Positions 4,962-8,797 of a stretch of DNA of 8,797 nt are shown in pieces (position 1 is the first letter of the stretch; every line of letters begins with the position of its first letter). This DNA is from Candidatus Sungiibacteriota bacterium. Its GTDB lineage: Bacteria > Patescibacteriota > Minisyncoccia > Sungbacterales > JACQCQ01. Where the stretch lies: assembly GCA_016181565.1 (NCBI GenBank), contig JACOZA010000094.1:1-8797 (forward strand). Reading direction: 5' to 3'. The translations under genes and the position numbers were made by a program. Under the pieces are notes generated by a model. That model saw nothing but the letters and a program-made list of their open reading frames with translations. It was not told where the DNA came from and did no database searches.

Positions 4962-7043
4962 CTAGGGTCTTACGGTGACTTTCACACCGTCGCTATCGGA
5001 TAAACCAAAGAGATCCGTTACTTTGAGCCGAAAAGTCAAAGTAGTCTCTTCCAACACCGCGGGGGCGACAAAGGAAGCTGCTGCGGTTTTGGGGTCCAAG
5101 AGCGTTACCGCGGGCCCGGATGTTTGTTTCCAACTATACAATAGAGCATCATCTTCCGGGTCGGAGGAACCATCACCGATCATGGTTACCAGTTCACTGC
5201 TTTTAACCCACCAATCATGGCCAGCATCTGCCGTGGGCGCGGTATTTTCTTCATGAACACTGATCGAGATAGTCCCAATGTTGCTGTCCAAATTTCCGTC
5301 GTTCGCTTTGTAGGTAAAGCTGTCTTCTCCCACATAATCAGCCCCCGGCATATAGGTTACATTGGGTGCCGTCCCGCTAAGTATTCCACGAGAGGGCGGT
5401 GTAACCACGCTAAAAGTCAGAGGGTCGGCATTCACATCCCAGCCGGTCAAGGTAATCGTTTCGGCTGTATTTTTGACGGTAATGTGGTTTTGGTTATATG
5501 CGATGGGGGGCGTAGGCGGAAGGTTCACTATAAGATTGACCTCACTGGAGGAGGTACTGCGGTTTTCGTGATCGTAGGCTTTGGCGGTCCATACATGGGT
5601 GCCGTTAGGCATATGGCTAACAAACCAATTATAGGTGTAGGGGGCGTAGTCGTCCGTGGCCTGCAAGACACCGTTATCGTAGAATTCCACCTTGGTGACC
5701 ACCACATTATCCCAGGCATCGGCAGTGATGGTAACGGATTGGGGTGAGGTAAAGATTTTGCCGTCTGGGGGGCTAGTAATCGCAACGGTAGGAGGAGTGG
5801 TATCGATTACAAAGTCGACTGAAATGGTTGAAAAGTTATCGTCGTGACTTAATTGGGTTACCGTAACGCCGTTGATGTAGAAACTTTGGTTATCCTCCAA
5901 CAGGCCTACCAGCCAGGTGCTCCAAACGCCAGGCCAAGTATGAACACTGGTTCGATCGAGATAACTTGCTCCTATATTGACGTCAAAACCCAATGGCCTG
6001 CGGTAGGAATAGTAGGAGTAGCTCGCCGTCCCTAAAATGGGAATTTTCACCACCTGTGTGTAGGGACTGACTGTTTCCAAGGGGGCAATGCTAAAAATAC
6101 CATTTTGGGTCACGGTCTGGATGTTCTCCGGAGGTAGCCAACCCATTTGAACTTTGTGGGGACCGTTCACCTGGCGCATCGGCCCCGATCCTCCCATCAC
6201 ATCGGAATAATCACCATATTCACGATATTGACCATCCACGACACTACCGGCGTGTGCCATTCCCAGGTTATGTCCCAATTCGTGAGAGTAAACCACGGGA
6301 TTTCCGGTTCCGTTAATCAGAGCAATCCCGGGAGCCCCACCGACAGTCGCCGATCCAACCCAACCTAAATTAGGAGCATACGGGAACACATACACACGGT
6401 GCAAAAAGGGACTTAGATCAATGCCCTCGGCTGCGGCAGCCTGGTCAAGCGCCTTCTGCCACGCAAGGTACCTCGTGGAGGCGCTCTTAAAATTGATGGT
6501 GTATGGTCCATGCACTTCACCCGAAAAGGTGATATTGCCAAAGGCGGTTTCCTGGTAAAGGTTGCTGACTGAATTCGCATTTGAAAACACGGTTCCATAG
6601 ATCGATGCCATGGTAAAGGGGAGGTTCTTATCCAGAAAGTTTGCCCCCAGAATGATCGTCCTTCGATCTTCGATCACGGCGGCAAGCTCTTCGGGAGAAG
6701 GGGTAACGGCTTCGATACTTTGCTCGACGCGAGATACTAGCAACTTTTCTCCCTGCACTGTTCCCCTGATTGTTACGAATGCACCGCTCTGAAGATCTGC
6801 GGGGGGCTCACCAGTAAAATGCAATCGGAATTCTCGTTGCGCGTTTTTAGGAGAACCATCGGAAGATTGTTCCACGAGGATGAATTCTCTCTTGCCTTCT
6901 GTTACAAAATCATCCTGGTGGAGGATCATCACCCGGCCGGTGATCGTAGCGGTTTGCCCTCCCTCGGCTCCATAAGAAAATGCAAAGAAGGGTATGAGTA
7001 GAACCAAAGAACAAAGGACAAAAAAGGATTGCACTCTTTTCAT
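4962..7043 (-). CDS. Secreted gametolysin-like (M11) zinc metalloprotease with Ig-like, cadherin-like and PKD-like domains
   Basis: From ATG 7043 the protein has 693 residues. It starts with a Sec signal peptide (MKRV, then hydrophobic to about residue 25). Residues about 26-110 form a beta-rich, OB-like N-terminal region (TATITGRVMIL...GAFVTIRGTVQGEKLLV). The metalloprotease domain spans about 125-405. HELGHNLGMAHAG gives zinc ligands His254, His258 and His264 with catalytic Glu255, and YGDYSDVMG supplies the Met-turn (Met283), as in the M11 gametolysin family. Three beta-sandwich modules follow: an Ig-like domain (about 415-507, VEFYDNGVLQATDDYAPY), a cadherin-like domain (509-597, DYVGEDSFTYKANDGNLDS) and a PKD/REJ-like domain (600-693, ADAGHDWWV, SSDPEDDALLYSWKQTSGP). 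No transmembrane or LPXTG anchor is seen at the C-terminus. ATG 7043 has AGGA seven bases upstream; ATG 7058 is the alternative. The substrate is probably protein or glycoprotein outside the cell. It sits between recombinase and trpS fragments, which suggests acquisition. Confidence 0.85.
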   Translation of the reverse strand: MKRVQSFFVLCSLVLLIPFFAFSYGAEGGQTATITGRVMILHQDDFVTEGKREFILVEQSSDGSPKNAQREFRLHFTGEPPADLQSGAFVTIRGTVQGEKLLVSRVEQSIEAVTPSPEELAAVIEDRRTIILGANFLDKNLPFTMASIYGTVFSNANSVSNLYQETAFGNITFSGEVHGPYTINFKSASTRYLAWQKALDQAAAAEGIDLSPFLHRVYVFPYAPNLGWVGSATVGGAPGIALINGTGNPVVYSHELGHNLGMAHAGSVVDGQYREYGDYSDVMGGSGPMRQVNGPHKVQMGWLPPENIQTVTQNGIFSIAPLETVSPYTQVVKIPILGTASYSYYSYRRPLGFDVNIGASYLDRTSVHTWPGVWSTWLVGLLEDNQSFYINGVTVTQLSHDDNFSTISVDFVIDTTPPTVAITSPPDGKIFTSPQSVTITADAWDNVVVTKVEFYDNGVLQATDDYAPYTYNWFVSHMPNGTHVWTAKAYDHENRSTSSSEVNLIVNLPPTPPIAYNQNHITVKNTAETITLTGWDVNADPLTFSVVTPPSRGILSGTAPNVTYMPGADYVGEDSFTYKANDGNLDSNIGTISISVHEENTAPTADAGHDWWVKSSELVTMIGDGSSDPEDDALLYSWKQTSGPAVTLLDPKTAAASFVAPAVLEETTLTFRLKVTDLFGLSDSDGVKVTVRP

Positions 7044-7169
7044 AGATTTTTCCTGCATAACCTCTGGCTTATGGCTTATTCAGCTATTCGCACGAATTAG
7101 ACCAATAGTGGGTTGCACAACATCCTTTTTCCCGACCTGCCTATGCAGTAGCCAGTATTTTCTTGAGTT

Positions 7170-7532
7170 TCAAGTCCGCAGAAAACCGATTTTCTGTTTG
7201 ACTTCGGTAAGGGTTTTATTGGCGATTGCCGTTGCCTTCTTACCGCCTTGCTGGAGGATCCTCAAAACCAATGATTCGTTCTTCACGAGTCCCTTCTGCG
7301 TCTTTTGTAGAGGTGTAAGTCCGGCAACGACAGCTTCGGCAAGATCGCGTTTGAACTCGGCATACCCCTTGCCTGCGTATGCTCGTTCAAGCTCCCGGAT
7401 CGGTTTCCCTGAAAACTCCGAGAATATCACGAGTAGGTTTGAAATAGCTGGCTTCCGTTCCGGGTCATAGGTGATATCCTTGTCCGAATCGGTTACCGTT
7501 GCCTTTATTTTTTCGCGGGGGAACTTCCTCGT
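7170..7532 (-). pseudogene. trpS: Tryptophanyl-tRNA synthetase, 3' fragment
   Basis: The frame 7170-7532 encodes 120 residues that match the C-terminal part of bacterial TrpRS: REKIKATVTDSDKDITYDPERKPAISNLL, then FSEFSGKPIRELERAYAGKGYAEFKRDLAEAVV, LTPLQKTQKGLV and the ending ANKTLTEVKQKIGFL. The typical TDS...YDPE.KP.ISNLL signature is clear. The Rossmann catalytic half with HIGH and KMSKS is missing: an in-frame TGA lies at 7533, and recognisable homology starts near 7515. No start codon with a ribosome site is present; a GTG at 7430 could begin only the last 86 residues. A working trpS must therefore be elsewhere. The break lies next to a decayed recombinase tail, so the gene was probably cut by insertion or carried here as a fragment. 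The natural end at TGA supports the standard genetic code. Confidence 0.85.
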
Positions 7533-7582
7533 TCACGGTTTTACCGGAACGAAAGCGGTTCGAACTATCTTAAGTATTCTGC

Positions 7583-7753
7583 ACACTTTAGAAAAGCGCA
7601 AGCCAGCCGTGCGTCGCCAAAGGCTATGCCGGCGGCGCGAGGAAGCCGCCTCTCCGCCAGCTGGCGGATCGGCGGCCATTTGGTATTGTATTTTAGGGGC
7701 TCTGCCTACGCCAAGGCTTCGGCGGACAAGAAAAACGAATTAGCGGTTTTGTT
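7583..7753 (-). pseudogene. Second recombinase-tail remnant (copy B), heavily decayed
   Basis: Homologous to copy A in the same orientation, but frames are broken and three palindromic inserts are present: 7607-7639, the exact palindrome TCCGCCAGCTGGCGGA (7653-7668), and about 7700-7726. Without them the anchors ACACTTTAGAAAA, GCAAGCCAG, AGGAAGCCGCCTC, TCGGCGGCCA and GTATTG-ATTTT line up in order with 4636-4766. It lies between the trpS fragment and the promoter of the 207-aa gene. It holds no intact gene and, with 7533-7582 and 7754-7835, forms most of the gene-free stretch 7533-7939. Confidence 0.7.
7653..7668. repeat. 16-bp perfect palindrome TCCGCCAGCTGGCGGA
   Basis: It has the same TCCGCC...GGCGGA arms as the palindromes at 4153-4167 and 4578-4592, with a 4-bp centre instead of 3. 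Three members of one short palindrome family in 3.5 kb, all inside disrupted genes, suggest a small dispersed repeat. Confidence 0.85.
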
Positions 7754-7807
7754 TGGGGGACGGAAAAATTTTTAATCATAAAATCCACAGAATTTGAGAC
7801 GTTAAAA

Positions 7808-7828
7808 CAGCAGAGATGCTGATTTTTT
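7808..7828 (+). terminator. Weak candidate intrinsic terminator
   Basis: CAGCA (7808-7812), loop GAGA and TGCTG (7817-7821), then A and six T. The stem is only 5 bp, and no plus-strand gene lies just upstream, so it could instead insulate the following promoter or be chance. Confidence 0.35.
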
Positions 7829-7835
7829 GTTGAGC

Positions 7836-7865
7836 TTGACATATTTGATAAAATAATGACATACT
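7836..7865 (+). promoter_or_regulatory. Promoter of the 207-aa hypothetical gene
   Basis: Perfect -35 TTGACA (7836-7841), an 18-bp spacer, then CATACT (7860-7865), 4 of 6 with the -10 consensus. The start would be near 7872, giving a leader of about 68 nt that opens with a 9-bp hairpin at 7877-7902. Confidence 0.6.
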
Positions 7866-7876
7866 CGTTGTGGTTA

Positions 7877-7902
7877 GGGAGGTGGAGTTTCTACCATCTT
7901 CC
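7877..7902 (+). promoter_or_regulatory. 5' leader hairpin of the 207-aa gene
   Basis: GGGAGGTGG (7877-7885) pairs with CCATCTTCC (7894-7902) over nine positions (two G-U) around an 8-nt loop. It would begin within about five nucleotides of the predicted transcript start, where such stems are known to protect mRNAs from 5'-dependent decay. No known riboswitch is recognised. Confidence 0.5.
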
Positions 7903-7939
7903 AGTTGAAAGTCCATCAGAAAAAAAGGGGGGATAAGCG

Positions 7940-8563
7940 ATGCAGAAACTCAAGGGAAGATTGTTGTACATGGGGTGGTTCAACCTGCCGTGGAAGCTGG
8001 TGACGGACGACGGCGAGATCGACCTCTGGCCGATTATCGACGGGTTCCTCACATATCTCAACGGCAAGCGTGCTAGCCACAAAGAGGCGCGTGACGGCTA
8101 CACGCTGGCGGCGGACGAGGCCTCGGAGCTTCAGTTCAAGTACGTTCCGGGCAAGTATGTCCTTCTCAAGAAGCCGGAGGGCTTCGGGGCGTCCAATGTC
8201 CATGCCTACCTCGACAGCACCCTCGTATGGCTCTCGGGTCGGCTGGTGGAGATCGAAATCGAGGACGGCAAGCAGATAAAGTTCACCGCCGACGCGTCCG
8301 AGAAGGTCTTCGGCGTCTACTTCGTGGGGAATGGCGACTCCTGCGAGGTGCCGAATGGTATCGAGGAGACGGTCTGCAAGATCGGCAAGCGCGACTACTG
8401 CATTTTTCTCTCGTGGAGTCCAAGCGGCTTTCAGTGCGAGAAGTTCAGTGGTCCGACAGCGCGCGAGCTCCTCGACCGACTGGCGAAGGGCACCACCCGT
8501 GCGGGTCGCATCGGCAACTGTGCTCTTCTCGGGCGAAAGGAGCGCGAAGCCGCTGCCGTCTGA
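7940..8563 (+). CDS. Conserved-looking hypothetical protein, 207 aa, function unknown
   Basis: I do not recognise the family with certainty; similar openings (LKGRLLYMGWFNLPW, DGEIDLWPIIDGFL) are remembered from other CPR hypothetical proteins. The protein is soluble, with no signal peptide or membrane segment. The N-terminal half is rich in aromatic residues (YMGWFNLPW, residues 10-18). Residues about 65-130 look beta-rich (LQFKYVPGKYVLLKK, TLVWLSGRLVEIEIEDGKQIKF, VFGVYFVG). Five cysteines occur only in the C-terminal half (135, 146, 154, 166, 194), without CxxC pairs. A conserved-looking tail reads ARELLDRLAKGTTRAGRIGNCALLG. The start is firm: a G-rich Shine-Dalgarno tract (AAGGGGGG, 7925-7932) lies seven bases before ATG 7940. 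The gene has its own promoter, leader hairpin and strong terminator, so it is a single-gene unit. Codons are strongly G/C-ending compared with the upstream genes, suggesting high expression or transfer. It ends with TGA. Confidence 0.85.
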   Translation: MQKLKGRLLYMGWFNLPWKLVTDDGEIDLWPIIDGFLTYLNGKRASHKEARDGYTLAADEASELQFKYVPGKYVLLKKPEGFGASNVHAYLDSTLVWLSGRLVEIEIEDGKQIKFTADASEKVFGVYFVGNGDSCEVPNGIEETVCKIGKRDYCIFLSWSPSGFQCEKFSGPTARELLDRLAKGTTRAGRIGNCALLGRKEREAAAV

Positions 8564-8587
8564 TCATTAGCAGTACATCAACACCAA

Positions 8588-8624
8588 GGGGTGTGCGTGG
8601 AGCAATCTGCGCACACCCTTTTTT
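8588..8624 (+). terminator. Intrinsic terminator after the 207-aa gene
   Basis: GGGTGTGCG (8589-8597) pairs perfectly with CGCACACCC (8610-8618) across a 12-nt loop, followed directly by six T (8619-8624). It lies 24 bp after the stop codon and is the strongest terminator in the window. Confidence 0.92.
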
Positions 8625-8644
8625 CAAAGAATTTGCCGCTAAAG

Positions 8645-8684
8645 CAGTAAATTTTCCGATCATTTTTCATTGAAAAATTTACTG
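8645..8684. repeat. AT-rich inverted repeat
   Basis: CAGTAAATTTT (8645-8655) and AAAATTTACTG (8674-8684) are exact complements with an 18-nt loop. No gene is seen from 8564 to the window end; this and the following palindromes fill it. Confidence 0.8.
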
Positions 8685-8685
8685 G

Positions 8686-8707
8686 AATGAGTTATTATTA
8701 ACTCATT
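8686..8707. repeat. 9-bp perfect palindrome with 4-nt loop
   Basis: AATGAGTTA (8686-8694), loop TTAT, TAACTCATT (8699-8707). It starts two bases after the previous inverted repeat. It could be an operator-like site or a hairpin; no bound regulator can be named. Confidence 0.75.
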
Positions 8708-8714
8708 AGAAAAA

Positions 8715-8749
8715 CCCCAGTAGTAGAACGCTCTGCGTTCACTACGGGG
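8715..8749. repeat. GC-rich hairpin, 15 bp with two bulges
   Basis: Paired segments are CCCC/GGGG, GTAGT/ACTAC and GAACGC/GCGTTC around a TCT loop, with single unpaired A at 8719 and 8725. No T-run follows. It looks like a REP-type or small mobile palindrome rather than a terminator. Confidence 0.8.
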
Positions 8750-8777
8750 CATGCTTGAAATTGTCAGCGGTGCGGCT

Positions 8778-8797
8778 CACTTCGACTTCGCTCAGTA
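8778..8797. repeat. Possible REP-like repeat cut by the window end
   Basis: CACTTCGACTTCGCTCAGTA resembles a dispersed hairpin repeat of the CACTTCGA...CTCAGTG kind remembered from many bacterial genomes. Only one copy is in the window and it reaches the last base, so this is a weak call. Confidence 0.35.

Noticed and set aside
5217..5747. 176-codon open frame on the plus strand opposite the metalloprotease
   Set aside because: It is antisense to a clearly conserved coding region, has no ribosome site, and its product shows no recognisable motif.
7533..7535. TGA in the trpS frame as a recoded glycine codon
   Set aside because: All complete long genes here lack internal TGA, while trpS and the 207-aa gene end naturally at TGA, so the standard code fits better.
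8227..8673. 148-codon open frame overlapping the 207-aa gene in another frame
   Set aside because: Arginine-rich product typical of out-of-frame GC-rich DNA; it runs through the terminator hairpin.

Overview
The window looks like a chromosomal segment of a Candidate Phyla Radiation (Patescibacteria) bacterium, most likely of the Parcubacteria type. This is inferred from four things: compact bacterial housekeeping genes with few clear Shine-Dalgarno sites; a ribosomal protein L9 gene (as I recall, absent from some other CPR groups); many short GC-rich palindromes scattered in and between genes; and recombinase remnants beside a tRNA. No long gene uses TGA internally, and two genes end naturally at TGA, so the UGA-recoding lineages (Gracilibacteria, Absconditabacteria) are unlikely.

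Positions 1-4071 are an ordinary plus-strand housekeeping block: the 3' part of murC (peptidoglycan precursor synthesis), a membrane-anchored S41 C-terminal processing protease, rplI (ribosomal protein L9) and pyrG (CTP synthase). Promoter-like sequences precede the protease gene and pyrG.

Positions 4062-7800 are an accessory island that starts at a tRNA-Lys(UUU) locus. A good promoter (TTTACA-N17-TATAAT) overlaps the end of pyrG and reads into a tRNA-Lys gene broken in its anticodon loop. Between the broken halves lie a small GIY-YIG endonuclease gene and a second, complete tRNA-Lys. The complete tRNA is enclosed in a perfect 24-bp inverted repeat that lengthens its acceptor stem by 17 bp. 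A 44-bp direct repeat (40/44 identical) flanks this inner unit. I read it as a mobile or homing unit that disrupted the resident tRNA while supplying an intact copy. Next, on the minus strand, come a serine-recombinase C-terminal remnant that runs into the tRNA 3' end, a secreted gametolysin-like (M11) zinc metalloprotease with three C-terminal beta-sandwich domains, a 3' fragment of trpS, and a second, more decayed copy of the recombinase tail carrying several inserted palindromes.

Positions 7801-8797 hold a plus-strand 207-aa protein of unknown function, GC-rich in codon use, with its own promoter, a 5' leader hairpin, a strong ribosome binding site and a strong terminator. A cluster of palindromes follows to the window end.
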